Of a stretch of DNA of 56,626 nt, positions 46,130 through 53,975 are shown in pieces. This DNA is from Saprospiraceae bacterium (GTDB lineage Bacteria; Bacteroidota; Bacteroidia; Chitinophagales; Saprospiraceae). The DNA lies in NCBI GenBank assembly GCA_020631235.1, contig JAHDHQ010000026.1:1-56626 (forward strand), written 5' to 3'. Under the pieces are notes generated by a model. The model saw nothing but the letters and a program-made list of their open reading frames with translations, searched no databases and was not told where the DNA came from. The position numbers and the translations under genes were made by a program. Position 1 is the first letter of the stretch. Each line of letters starts with the position of its first letter.

Positions 46130-46510
46130 TTAGAATTCGTCATTAGTTACAACTGTAAAAAACTTTCCAGCATCAGATTTTACAAATTCCCATTGATCAT
46201 TATTTAGGTAGTCTCTTTGTGACAATATACTATCTTGATTCATAATCATTAATTGATCAAAATCTGAAGAAACTGGGTGTTCGTGTGGACCATTTGCACC
46301 TTCTACAAAGGATTCTGGAATGAGGAATGATCGTTTTTCCGCAAACGGGATAACGAGTATTGTATCAAATTCGAGACCTGCCATGTGTACAGACATTTCC
46401 CCTGAAGTTTGATTGTCGAAGTGATATCGATAATCATAGATGGCATCACAACTACTGCTTACAATGACTATTGAAGTAAGCCAAAATATCCATTTTAATT
46501 TAAAGCTCAT
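46130..46510 (-). CDS. Small lipoprotein, tandem paralogue of the downstream gene
   Basis: A 126-residue lipoprotein with lipobox VSSSC. The mature part YRYHFDNQTSGEMSVHMAG, DTILVIPFAEKRSFLIPESF, LSQRDYLNNDQWEFVKSDAGKFFTVV and terminal DEF align with the downstream paralogue at more than a third of positions by eye, so the two arose by tandem duplication. Function unknown. Its ATG overlaps the upstream gene's stop (ATGA). Confidence 0.7.
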   Translation of the reverse strand: MSFKLKWIFWLTSIVIVSSSCDAIYDYRYHFDNQTSGEMSVHMAGLEFDTILVIPFAEKRSFLIPESFVEGANGPHEHPVSSDFDQLMIMNQDSILSQRDYLNNDQWEFVKSDAGKFFTVVTNDEF

Positions 46511-47142
46511 ATACTTAGATTATACTTTAACTTTAAAGCAATATTAGCATCAGGAAGATATCTTTTTCCTTCATTTCTAAAGAAATTTGAATTGCGAATT
46601 GGGGAATCAAATTCGCCTTCATTGTCATAAACAAAGGTGACATTATCATATTTAGCACCAACTCCGAAATTAAACTCAATCAACAAATTGTCTCCGACAA
46701 ACCATTCTCGACCCAAAAGACCTATCAATGATGCTCGAAACTTCCTTCGTTGCATAGCATCTATTTCGAAGTAGGCTCCACCCAAATGTGAGAAAATAGC
46801 TTCTTGTTTGATGCGATGATAATGTAAGACCATTTGTGGTCCAATGAAGAATCGCCCATTGCTCAAACGCTTTGTGAAGTGTTTGTAAGTATTTCTCCAT
46901 ATGACTCCGCTGACATTATCTGCAAAATAGCTAGCATAGATGTAGGCTAATTCAGTTTCTATGGCGCGCATCGGTTTTAGTTGTTTTTCAAAACCAAAAT
47001 TGGCAGATTGGAAAGCGCTTAAATGGGTTAGAATAGACATGGTGATTTTGTCCTTATGAACAAAAGTAGAATCATGTTGTGCTGTGGTTTTCCAAGGCAA
47101 GCAGGCGATAAAAAGTAAGACTAAAACATAATTTTTGATCAT
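46507..47142 (-). CDS. Outer-membrane beta-barrel-like protein
   Basis: A 211-residue protein with a signal peptide (ending KTTAQ at about 22) and alternating amphipathic strands (AIETELAYIYASYF, NGRFFIGPQMVLHYHRI, GGAYFEIDAMQRRKFRASLIGLLG, LLIEFNFGVGAKYDNVTFVY, ANIALKLKYNLSI), typical of a small outer-membrane barrel. The last residue is Ile, not the usual Phe. It overlaps its neighbours by ATGA on both sides, so it is co-expressed with the lipoproteins and may anchor or export them (inference). Confidence 0.7.
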   Translation of the reverse strand: MIKNYVLVLLFIACLPWKTTAQHDSTFVHKDKITMSILTHLSAFQSANFGFEKQLKPMRAIETELAYIYASYFADNVSGVIWRNTYKHFTKRLSNGRFFIGPQMVLHYHRIKQEAIFSHLGGAYFEIDAMQRRKFRASLIGLLGREWFVGDNLLIEFNFGVGAKYDNVTFVYDNEGEFDSPIRNSNFFRNEGKRYLPDANIALKLKYNLSI

Positions 47143-47903
47143 AGTTTGAGGGATGATAATTCTACAATATTTGTCGTGTCTGAATAATCAAACTGGATGA
47201 CATTCTGGGAATTTACGACCATCAATAATCCTTGGTAAGCTATTGCATCTATGGCTTCAAAACCAGGAAAATGTTTGATTAATACTGGTTCTGTTGGATT
47301 GGAAATATCAAAAATGAGTAATCCATCTTTTTTCTCACAAACGAATAAAAGATCTTCATCCAAGGCCAAACCTTTAGGTTCGTCTAGCGTGAGCACGGTG
47401 GTTTCTATCGGGTTGGTAACATCTTCGATATTAAAGATTCTTAATTCGTTTATTTCTAAAAATCTCGAACAGTTTCCTGCTTCTTCAAAGCCTGCGGCAC
47501 TCAATGTGACATAAGCATAATTATCAGTGGCTATCACTGGATCACAAGGTAGTACTTCTGTCCATTGTTCATAAGGTGTCATGCTTTCTAGCTGAGGAAC
47601 TCCATTGTTTGCAATGCTATAAATAAAAAGACCTCGATTAGAGCCGATAAATAAAAAGTTACCATTGTAGAAAATAGTTTCGATGCCTTCTCCTACATTA
47701 ATGCGCTCTACCAAACTTGGATTTGTATCATCACTTATGTTGAGTGTACTGAGTTCTTGGTCATCTATTATGTATAAAAAATCACCAATGGTAAGCATCC
47801 TTGCATAAGAACCTACGATGGTTTCTCCACTTGAAAATGGTTCCTGAAAGCAAGAAATAAAAGTTAGCAAACTAAATAGTAAAAGCGTATATATTTTTTT
47901 CAT
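47139..47903 (-). CDS. LVIVD-type beta-propeller lipoprotein
   Basis: A lipoprotein of about 254 residues. I use the second ATG (47903), which gives signal MKKIYTLLLFSLLTFISC and an ATGA overlap with the upstream stop; the first ATG adds four residues. The mature part has LVIVD-like blade repeats (LYIIDDQELSTLNISDDTNPSLVERI, LFIGSNRGLFIYSIANNGVPQLESM, IFNIEDVTNPIETTVLTLDEPKGLALD, LLIFDISNPTEPVLIKHFPG). Such propellers are common on Bacteroidota surfaces; the function is unknown. Confidence 0.78.
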   Translation of the reverse strand: MKKIYTLLLFSLLTFISCFQEPFSSGETIVGSYARMLTIGDFLYIIDDQELSTLNISDDTNPSLVERINVGEGIETIFYNGNFLFIGSNRGLFIYSIANNGVPQLESMTPYEQWTEVLPCDPVIATDNYAYVTLSAAGFEEAGNCSRFLEINELRIFNIEDVTNPIETTVLTLDEPKGLALDEDLLFVCEKKDGLLIFDISNPTEPVLIKHFPGFEAIDAIAYQGLLMVVNSQNVIQFDYSDTTNIVELSSLKL

Positions 47904-48433
47904 TCTGTGTAGCATTTTGGATCATCTAATTCAGCAAATCTCCATCCTAAGACGTAACCTTTAGTTTCATCATAACATTCGAAAGGGCCGGAATAATTTT
48001 GTGGATATACATTGTTGCTAGAGCTTATCAAATCGTAATGATTTTCGATCCGATTAAGTTCGGTTACAGATTCAAAACCGTTTAGCTCGAGACTTACTAA
48101 ATCTCTAAATGAATTTGCATAAATCTTATTACCTCGAAGGACAAAATCAATGTTTCCAGGAATTTTTAAAAATTTAATAATCGTGGGGTTTTCTGGATCG
48201 GTATTGTCATAAATGTGGATCCCTCGATATTGCTCATTGACTAGTAAATAGGGTTCTCGATAAACAATTTTCCCTTGTTGTTCCACTAAAATGGGTTCTT
48301 CCATGGAGATCATTAAATCATCTCCATAAATCGGTTTCATGCCCTTTTGGTCTTGAGGGTCAACTTCTGTTGTCCTTATGCAGCTGCTTAGCAAAAAGCC
48401 CATAAGCAGATATAAGCATAATGATTTTTTCAT
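47900..48433 (-). CDS. LVIVD-like lipoprotein, first gene of the operon
   Basis: A 177-residue lipoprotein with lipobox FLLSSC (Cys18). It has the same style of propeller repeat as the next gene (EPYLLVNEQYRGIHIYDNTDPENPTIIKFLKIPG, then IYANSFRDLVSLEL) but is only two blades long, so it may be a truncated relative or pair with the downstream propeller. The C-terminus FECYDETKGYVLGWRF and CYTE carry two Cys. Leads the overlapping operon. Confidence 0.72.
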   Translation of the reverse strand: MKKSLCLYLLMGFLLSSCIRTTEVDPQDQKGMKPIYGDDLMISMEEPILVEQQGKIVYREPYLLVNEQYRGIHIYDNTDPENPTIIKFLKIPGNIDFVLRGNKIYANSFRDLVSLELNGFESVTELNRIENHYDLISSSNNVYPQNYSGPFECYDETKGYVLGWRFAELDDPKCYTE

Positions 48434-48480
48434 GTTTTCATTGTTTTGCTTAAATATAAGACGTGTGAGTGCTTAAAAAG

Positions 48481-48557
48481 GTTTGTTACAAACTTTTATG
48501 ACTTTTAAGCACACTTTAAACTATGGATAAATTAAATTAGCTCTCTTAATTTAATTT
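48481..48557. promoter_or_regulatory. Intergenic region with two inverted repeats between divergent operons
   Basis: GTTTGTTACAAAC (48481-48493) has 6-bp perfect arms. AAATTAAATTA (48529-48539) and TAATTTAATTT (48547-48557) form a perfect 11-bp repeat around seven bases, about 45 bases before the HMG-CoA synthase start. Both are AT-rich and could be operators or chance. Confidence 0.3.
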
Positions 48558-48600
48558 GTGGAGCATCTTCTACACATTTTTCAAGATTTAAGCATACTAC

Positions 48601-49968
48601 ATGGTAGGGATAGATGATATGGAATTGTATTTGCCAAAATGTTACTTACCTATAGCGACATTGGCAAAAAAAAATAATTTAGACGTACAAAAACTGCAGG
48701 GAGGTTTAGGTTTATATAATATGAGTATACCAGATGCAGATGAAGATGTCGTTACGATGGCGGGTGAAGCGCTGATCAATTTACTCAAAAAAAATCCGGA
48801 TTTAGAAGCAAACCAAATAGGTCGCATCTATGTAGGGACTGAATCGAGTGTAGACGGAGCTAAGCCTATTGCCTCTTATTTAACTGGGATCGTCAATCAA
48901 TATTTTAAAAGCATCGACAAGCCCGGGATGATGGCTTGTGATTCTGTAGACTTAGTTTTTGCTTGTATTGGAGCTGTAGATGCCATGGAAAACTGCTTGT
49001 TATGGTTGACTCAGCAACCCACTAAAAAAGCACTCGTTATTGCGACAGATAATGCAAAATATGAATTAGCTTCTCCGGGAGAATATACACAAGGTGCAGG
49101 TGCAGTGGCCGTTTTGTTGTCCCATAATCCTAGGATGCTTAAAATACCATTACAATGGGGTTGTTCGACGGCCTGTATCCATGATTTTTTTAAGCCTCAC
49201 CGTTATAAGGTTAAGCCAAACCAATCCCAAGATACTCGAGAAAATTTAGGTTTAGAAGTAGAGCGGTTACACAACGATTGTCCAATTTTTGATGGACCTG
49301 TGTCTAATCAATCATATCAAGACCGGATGGTTCAAGCGTATGATAATTTTGTGCTTTCCAATAAAGAGTCAAAGGCTGTAAGTGAGTGGAGCAAGCTGGT
49401 TTTTCATCAGCCATATGCTTACCATGGTCGAAGAATTTTTAGCCCATTATTTCTGAAAGATTTAGCGCTAAAGGATGAGTTAGCCGATTTTTCAAAGAGA
49501 AACAACATTGGTCAAAAATATGAAGCATCTTCGGATAAGATTATCCGTAAATCAGAAGAATATAGATCATTAGTTACAGAGAAAATTGCTCATGGAGAGA
49601 AAGCTTCTATGCATGTAGGGAATATGTATACTGCGTCAATTTTCTTGTGTTTAATGTCTACTTTGTTTGAGTCTTACAAGCAAGGGGAAGATCTAACTGG
49701 TCAAAAGATAGGATTTGTTGCCTATGGCAGTGGAGCTAAATCTAAAGTTTTTGAAGGTATAGTGAGTGAAGCCTGGAAAGAAAGATGTGGGCATATCGAT
49801 TTAGATGCGCAAATTACGGATAGGAAGGAGCTTAGTTATGAAGAGTATTATCATTTGCATAAAGGGGTTTTGCTCAATCCTGTTTCTTCCCGAGTTAATC
49901 AAATTTACTTAAATGATATGGGAGTGAGCTCGACTAATTATGGTTCTAGAAATTATTTGTTGGTTTAG
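48601..49968 (+). CDS. mvaS: Hydroxymethylglutaryl-CoA synthase
   Basis: Condenses acetyl-CoA with acetoacetyl-CoA to HMG-CoA in the mevalonate route to isoprenoids. It has 455 residues in the HMG-CoA synthase family. The catalytic Glu is near 81 (GTESSVDGAKPIASYL), the nucleophile Cys near 122 (LVFACIGAVDAM) and the His in KLVFHQPYAYHGRRIF. The ends GVSSTNYG and YGSGAKSKVFEG match the CoA-binding region. Its presence points to mevalonate-based isoprenoid synthesis, though other pathway genes are outside the window. No other strongly linked gene is adjacent. Confidence 0.93.
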   Translation: MVGIDDMELYLPKCYLPIATLAKKNNLDVQKLQGGLGLYNMSIPDADEDVVTMAGEALINLLKKNPDLEANQIGRIYVGTESSVDGAKPIASYLTGIVNQYFKSIDKPGMMACDSVDLVFACIGAVDAMENCLLWLTQQPTKKALVIATDNAKYELASPGEYTQGAGAVAVLLSHNPRMLKIPLQWGCSTACIHDFFKPHRYKVKPNQSQDTRENLGLEVERLHNDCPIFDGPVSNQSYQDRMVQAYDNFVLSNKESKAVSEWSKLVFHQPYAYHGRRIFSPLFLKDLALKDELADFSKRNNIGQKYEASSDKIIRKSEEYRSLVTEKIAHGEKASMHVGNMYTASIFLCLMSTLFESYKQGEDLTGQKIGFVAYGSGAKSKVFEGIVSEAWKERCGHIDLDAQITDRKELSYEEYYHLHKGVLLNPVSSRVNQIYLNDMGVSSTNYGSRNYLLV

Positions 49969-49996
49969 CATAATGAGCTTGTTAAACCACAACACA

Positions 49997-50113
49997 TCAG
50001 ACAAAAGCAAATCGGATAATAGTAGTAAGGATGAAGAAAATGGCTACTAAAATCCAGAGTGAAAAAGTATTTTCTACAAACTCAAACCACAGTGGGCTTT
50101 TTGTAAGATTCAT
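49997..50113 (-). CDS. Candidate 38-residue single-span membrane protein
   Basis: A short ORF found by direct translation. It starts MNLTKSPLWFEFVENTFSLW and ends with a hydrophobic segment, ILVAIFFILTTIIRFAFV. It overlaps the 3' end of the 89-residue gene by 32 bases in another frame and runs to TGA at 49997-49999. The composition (one transmembrane helix, amphipathic N-terminus) is plausible for a real micro-protein, but there is no family match from memory and no promoter evidence. Confidence 0.4.
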   Translation of the reverse strand: MNLTKSPLWFEFVENTFSLWILVAIFFILTTIIRFAFV

Positions 50114-50351
50114 CACCGTCGATAGAGCCTTTTCTTTTTTTTCGATCTCTAAACCAAGTAATGGCGCCAGCTAAAATCACAATATAGAAAAGTCCTCCAA
50201 GGGTGGTTAAAAGGCTTAATCCGAAAGTTTTAAGACTGGAAAACTCTTGGCCGATAGCGCTCATCAGGTAAAAACTAATCAAACTAGGAACCAAGACCAT
50301 GATAGCGATATAAAGCCCTGCCTTTTGCTTATAATTTATTGTTTCTGACAC
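50082..50351 (-). CDS. Small two-helix membrane protein, GTG start
   Basis: An 89-residue protein with two transmembrane helices (about 11-30 and 45-66) and a basic tail (DRKKRKGSIDGDESYKKP). The first codon is GTG; no ATG is available at the start of the conserved-looking SETINYKQKAGLY. It follows lgt with a 4-base gap, so it is probably co-transcribed. I do not recognise the family. Confidence 0.6.
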   Translation of the reverse strand: MSETINYKQKAGLYIAIMVLVPSLISFYLMSAIGQEFSSLKTFGLSLLTTLGGLFYIVILAGAITWFRDRKKRKGSIDGDESYKKPTVV

Positions 50352-50355
50352 AATT

Positions 50356-51153
50356 TTATTTTTTAAGAAACAATAGAATAAAGCCCGCTACAATAAAAGG
50401 AATACTCAATATTTGTCCCATATTAAGCAGCATACCTTGTTCGAAAGCTACTTGTTCGATTTTAAAGTATTCAATAATAAACCTTGCCCCAAATAAAATA
50501 ATTAGGTAAACAGCTAAGATAAATCCATGTTTTCTGGTAGCTGTTTTCTGCTTGTAAAGAAAGAGTAAAATGGCAAAAGTTAAAAAATAAGCGATGGCTT
50601 CATAAAGTTGCGCAGGGTGCCTAACAATGGAATCAACTTTAGTAAAGATCACACCAAAATCGCTTCCTGTAGGTTTTCCTAGAATCTCAGAATTCATAAA
50701 ATTTCCAAGCCTAATAAAACAACCAGTTAAAGAGCCTCCGATGACTATAAAATCTAATATTTGGAATACATCTCGTTTATGTTTTCGACACCAGTAGATG
50801 ATGGCCAGCAAAACGGCAAAAATCCCACCATGACTGGCTAAACCTTGATAACCAGTAAAGGTCCACGAACCATTCTCTTGTCGGAAAGGCAACAACATTT
50901 GCAATGGATGGGCCAAATAGTATTCTGGTTCGTAAAATAAACAATGTCCTAGGCGTGCACCAATAACGGTAGACACAAAAATTAACACAGCCAAAGAATC
51001 TAATTCGTCTAAGCTCCTTTTCGTATCCTTATAAAGCTTAGCCACAACCCAGTAACCAAGAAATAGACCTCCAGCAAAAAGCAAACTGTAGTAACGCAGT
51101 GCAAACGAACCAATTTTGAATATTAAAGGATTTGGACCCCACTCTATAGGCAT
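50356..51153 (-). CDS. lgt: Prolipoprotein diacylglyceryl transferase
   Basis: The inner-membrane enzyme that attaches diacylglycerol to the lipobox Cys of prolipoproteins, needed for the many lipoproteins in this window. About 265 residues with seven hydrophobic helices. The Lgt signature is in LASHGGIFAVLLAIIYW and FIRLGNFMNSEILGKPTG (catalytic-region His/Gly/Arg/Asn), and RHPAQLYEAI matches the conserved HPxQLYE. I start at ATG 51153 (MPIEWGPNPLIF) rather than the TTG nine bases upstream. Confidence 0.96.
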   Translation of the reverse strand: MPIEWGPNPLIFKIGSFALRYYSLLFAGGLFLGYWVVAKLYKDTKRSLDELDSLAVLIFVSTVIGARLGHCLFYEPEYYLAHPLQMLLPFRQENGSWTFTGYQGLASHGGIFAVLLAIIYWCRKHKRDVFQILDFIVIGGSLTGCFIRLGNFMNSEILGKPTGSDFGVIFTKVDSIVRHPAQLYEAIAYFLTFAILLFLYKQKTATRKHGFILAVYLIILFGARFIIEYFKIEQVAFEQGMLLNMGQILSIPFIVAGFILLFLKK

Positions 51154-51272
51154 AATCAACAAGTCATTTTAGATAGGAAAGGTAATACATTTCTCTTGTA
51201 TGCGAGCTAGTCCTAGCATTTAGTTGTCGAATATCAAAAGGTTAAAACTCATGTCGGCTTTTGAAAGATTTA

Positions 51273-51280
51273 TATTTTTG
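51273..51280 (+). promoter_or_regulatory. -7 box upstream of the EGF-like lipoprotein
   Basis: TATTTTTG is an exact TAnnTTTG match 18 bases before the ATG at 51299, predicting a leader of about 12 bases. AT-rich context lowers the weight. Confidence 0.4.
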
Positions 51281-51298
51281 AGGATCAAAAAATAGCTT

Positions 51299-51784
51299 AT
51301 GAAACATTTTATGAAGTATTTATTAGTTGGTTTGACCATGTTTATTTTTGCTTGTTCGGACCCTTGTGAAGGTATAAATTGCGAAAATGGTGGAGTATGT
51401 GATGATGGAACGTGTTTATGCGAAACAGGTTATTCAGGCGCCAATTGTGAGGTGGAAAATCGTACGGCTTTTCTTGGAGAATGGAGTGGAACTGTAAGTT
51501 GTACTGGCGAGGAAGAAGACACTACGTCATTTGTGGCAACTACCTCTGAGGAAGGTAATGACAAGTTACTTTTGACTTTTGATGATGGGACGTCTACATT
51601 AGCGTGCGCGACATCTCCAACTACCTTAGTGATTCAAGAGTTTACTGTAGTCGATCCGTTTTTTGGATTAATGATTACAACTTCAGGCACAGGTAATTTA
51701 GCAGATGCGACACTTAGTTTAGATCTAGATATCCAAGTCGAAGGATTTGGAACTACGCAGTGTACCTATGTTTGTACACAGTAA
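51299..51784 (+). CDS. Lipoprotein with a single EGF-like domain
   Basis: A 161-residue lipoprotein with lipobox FIFAC (Cys19). Directly after it comes an EGF-like module with the six-Cys pattern CEGINCENGGVCDDGTC, then CETGYSGANCE. The C-terminal part (about 55-160) is beta-rich (FLGEWSGTVSCTGEEEDTT, LDIQVEGFGTTQCTYVCTQ) and resembles a lipocalin-like small domain with extra Cys. EGF modules in bacteria are mostly found in Bacteroidota and similar groups; function unknown, perhaps protein or glycan binding. A terminator follows. Confidence 0.78.
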   Translation: MKHFMKYLLVGLTMFIFACSDPCEGINCENGGVCDDGTCLCETGYSGANCEVENRTAFLGEWSGTVSCTGEEEDTTSFVATTSEEGNDKLLLTFDDGTSTLACATSPTTLVIQEFTVVDPFFGLMITTSGTGNLADATLSLDLDIQVEGFGTTQCTYVCTQ

Positions 51785-51807
51785 ATAAGTGTGTTAAGTC
51801 ATTAAAG

Positions 51808-51844
51808 AAATGGAAGTTAGGGTTTACTTAGCTTCCATTTTTTT
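51808..51844 (+). terminator. Intrinsic terminator after the EGF-like lipoprotein
   Basis: AAATGGAAG (51808-51816) pairs perfectly with CTTCCATTT (51832-51840) around a 15-base loop, followed by T residues to 51844. It overlaps the last bases of the convergent TonB-dependent receptor gene. Confidence 0.7.
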
Positions 51845-53864
51845 ACAAAGTATATTGGCAATTTATAAAAACACTTCTTCCTGCACTTATATTTCGAATA
51901 CCTTGCACGGTATGATTTTGATTATTATATCCTTGAATTTGTGTTGTTGTTATACCTAGAATATTGTTAACACCAAGTGTAATATTCAAATGATTATTAA
52001 AGAACATTTTATTAGCAGAAAAATCGAAAAGCTCATAGTTTTTGACTCTTTGAACTTCTACTTCTCCATTGTTTAATCTATAAATAGGTTGATTACCTAC
52101 ATGTCTGTGATTCAAATTTAATTGGAAACCTTGCACAGAATACTGGATTGTATTATTCAAGTCGAAAAATTTTCCATAGCTGGGCGCATCCATTTCATTG
52201 ATATTTGTAGACCAAAATGTTGAAGCACCAGAAATTACTATGTTTAAATTATCTTGATAGAAGTTAATTGTGGGTTGGAGTCCAAAAACACGATATTCAT
52301 TCAAATTTTCATATTGGAATTTGAGTAATTCATATTCAAACAGATCTATCCTGTTTTGAATGAAAGTTTGAAAAATGTTACATGAAAATTCCATTTTTTT
52401 GGAATGTTCATAATCAAGTGTAAGTTGGAAATCATGAGAGATTTCAGGCTGTAGTTCGGTGTTACCTTTGATATTATGATTTATGTCTACAAAGTCAAGA
52501 TATAGTTCTTTCAATGAAGGACTTCTATAACCTTGCGCATAAGAGAATCTTCCAACAACATGATCGCTAAAATTATATTTTAACAGTGCTGAAGGAGTAA
52601 ATTTTTCCCCATATATACTGTGAAAAGAATAGCGACCAGAAATCGAAATTTGTGTGTTGTAATTCGGTTTATATTTAAGCTCTAAAAAGGGAGCCAGTTC
52701 ACTAAACGTGGCAGATGATGAATCAATACTTGCCTGGTCTAAGATGCGATCGCCGATCCCCTGTTCAATCGAATATTGAATGCCACTAACAGTTTTAAAT
52801 TTATCGTTAAAGCGATGTAAGAAAATACCACGATTAAAAATAGTTTTAAATTCAGTCGTATCAGCTGTTGTTAATAAATTATCAAAGGTATTTGTTTCAA
52901 TATAAATTCTTTTTCTCTGTCCTATTCTGGAATAATGATTAAGTGAACTGACTAGGTCAATAGCTGAATGTTTCCAATTTTTTTTGACATTTAGAGAAAG
53001 ATCATTTCGTTTAGTGAAGTAAAAATCGTCTTCTGCATAAGGATTAAATTGGGGTCTCTTAATGGCTCCATAATCAGTTAATGTTTCATCATTTGCTGAA
53101 TATTTTAACATAGTTGACCATTCATTATCTGCATCAAATCTTATAGATCCACCATAAGATTTTTGTTGCTTAGGGTTAAGCGGATATTTGCTTTGAGTAA
53201 TAAAACTATTATCAACTGTTTTAATCATTTCAACAAGACGTAATGAATCTACTGGATATTGATTATAGTTAAGACAGTTAGCATTTATATTAAAGGTAAA
53301 ACCAGAGGATTTATATCCAATCTGACTGCCGTAGTTTTGCTGACCGATGGTTTCGAATTGAGTGTTTAGTTGAGCTGCCCATCGATCGATTTGACTTTTA
53401 TTGCTGATTAAATTAATGACTCCACCTGCAGCATTGCTACCATATAGACTGGATAACGAACCTTCAATTATTTCTATTCTTTCAATTGTTTGAAGATTAA
53501 TTTGTGATAAATCTATATTTCCATCTAAGCGACCTATGATAGGCACACCGTCGATAAGGATAGCTACATTATTTGCATCTATTCCTCTCATTTGTAGTGT
53601 TGAGCCAAATATTTGGTCTTTTCTTATTCTAATGACCGGACTTGTGGATAAAGCTTGATCAAGAGAGGACACTCCTCTGGCCAAGAAATCTTTCTCAGAA
53701 ATGATTTCAACCTTATGAATGGCTTCTTTATAATGCGTAGGTTCATGTTGTGCAGTAATAACATATTTTTCCAAATCGACCGAATAAGCAATAGTGTCAT
53801 TGGTAGATATTTGTGAAAAAAGTTGATTACTCAACAAGAAGATGATTAAAACTATTTTATACAT
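51843..53864 (-). CDS. TonB-dependent outer-membrane receptor (probable heme receptor)
   Basis: A receptor of about 673 residues starting at ATG 53864 (MYKIVLIIFLLSNQLFSQ, a signal peptide); the longer frame begins with TTG. A TonB-box-like region (EKYVITAQHE) precedes the plug domain (about 45-155: SLDQALSTSPVIRIR, LQMRGIDANNVAILIDGVP, IERIEIIEGSLSSLYGSNAAGGVINLIS). A 22-strand barrel follows, with GRFSYAQGYRSPSLKELYLDF and the PEISHDFQLTLDYEHS segment seen in heme and vitamin B12 receptors. No carboxypeptidase-like N-terminal domain or SusD gene is present, so it is not a typical glycan-utilisation receptor. The upstream HmuY-like gene, 112 bases away, suggests heme as substrate (inference). 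Confidence 0.88.
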   Translation of the reverse strand: MYKIVLIIFLLSNQLFSQISTNDTIAYSVDLEKYVITAQHEPTHYKEAIHKVEIISEKDFLARGVSSLDQALSTSPVIRIRKDQIFGSTLQMRGIDANNVAILIDGVPIIGRLDGNIDLSQINLQTIERIEIIEGSLSSLYGSNAAGGVINLISNKSQIDRWAAQLNTQFETIGQQNYGSQIGYKSSGFTFNINANCLNYNQYPVDSLRLVEMIKTVDNSFITQSKYPLNPKQQKSYGGSIRFDADNEWSTMLKYSANDETLTDYGAIKRPQFNPYAEDDFYFTKRNDLSLNVKKNWKHSAIDLVSSLNHYSRIGQRKRIYIETNTFDNLLTTADTTEFKTIFNRGIFLHRFNDKFKTVSGIQYSIEQGIGDRILDQASIDSSSATFSELAPFLELKYKPNYNTQISISGRYSFHSIYGEKFTPSALLKYNFSDHVVGRFSYAQGYRSPSLKELYLDFVDINHNIKGNTELQPEISHDFQLTLDYEHSKKMEFSCNIFQTFIQNRIDLFEYELLKFQYENLNEYRVFGLQPTINFYQDNLNIVISGASTFWSTNINEMDAPSYGKFFDLNNTIQYSVQGFQLNLNHRHVGNQPIYRLNNGEVEVQRVKNYELFDFSANKMFFNNHLNITLGVNNILGITTTQIQGYNNQNHTVQGIRNISAGRSVFINCQYTL

Positions 53865-53975
53865 ATGCAACAAATAGTGTTACTAGTTAGATTGAAAAGC
53901 TATTGCGCTACATAAGCAAAACCTCATTAATAGTTTTATTGTCGAAAACTTTTAACGAGATTGCTTAAAAAGTAA

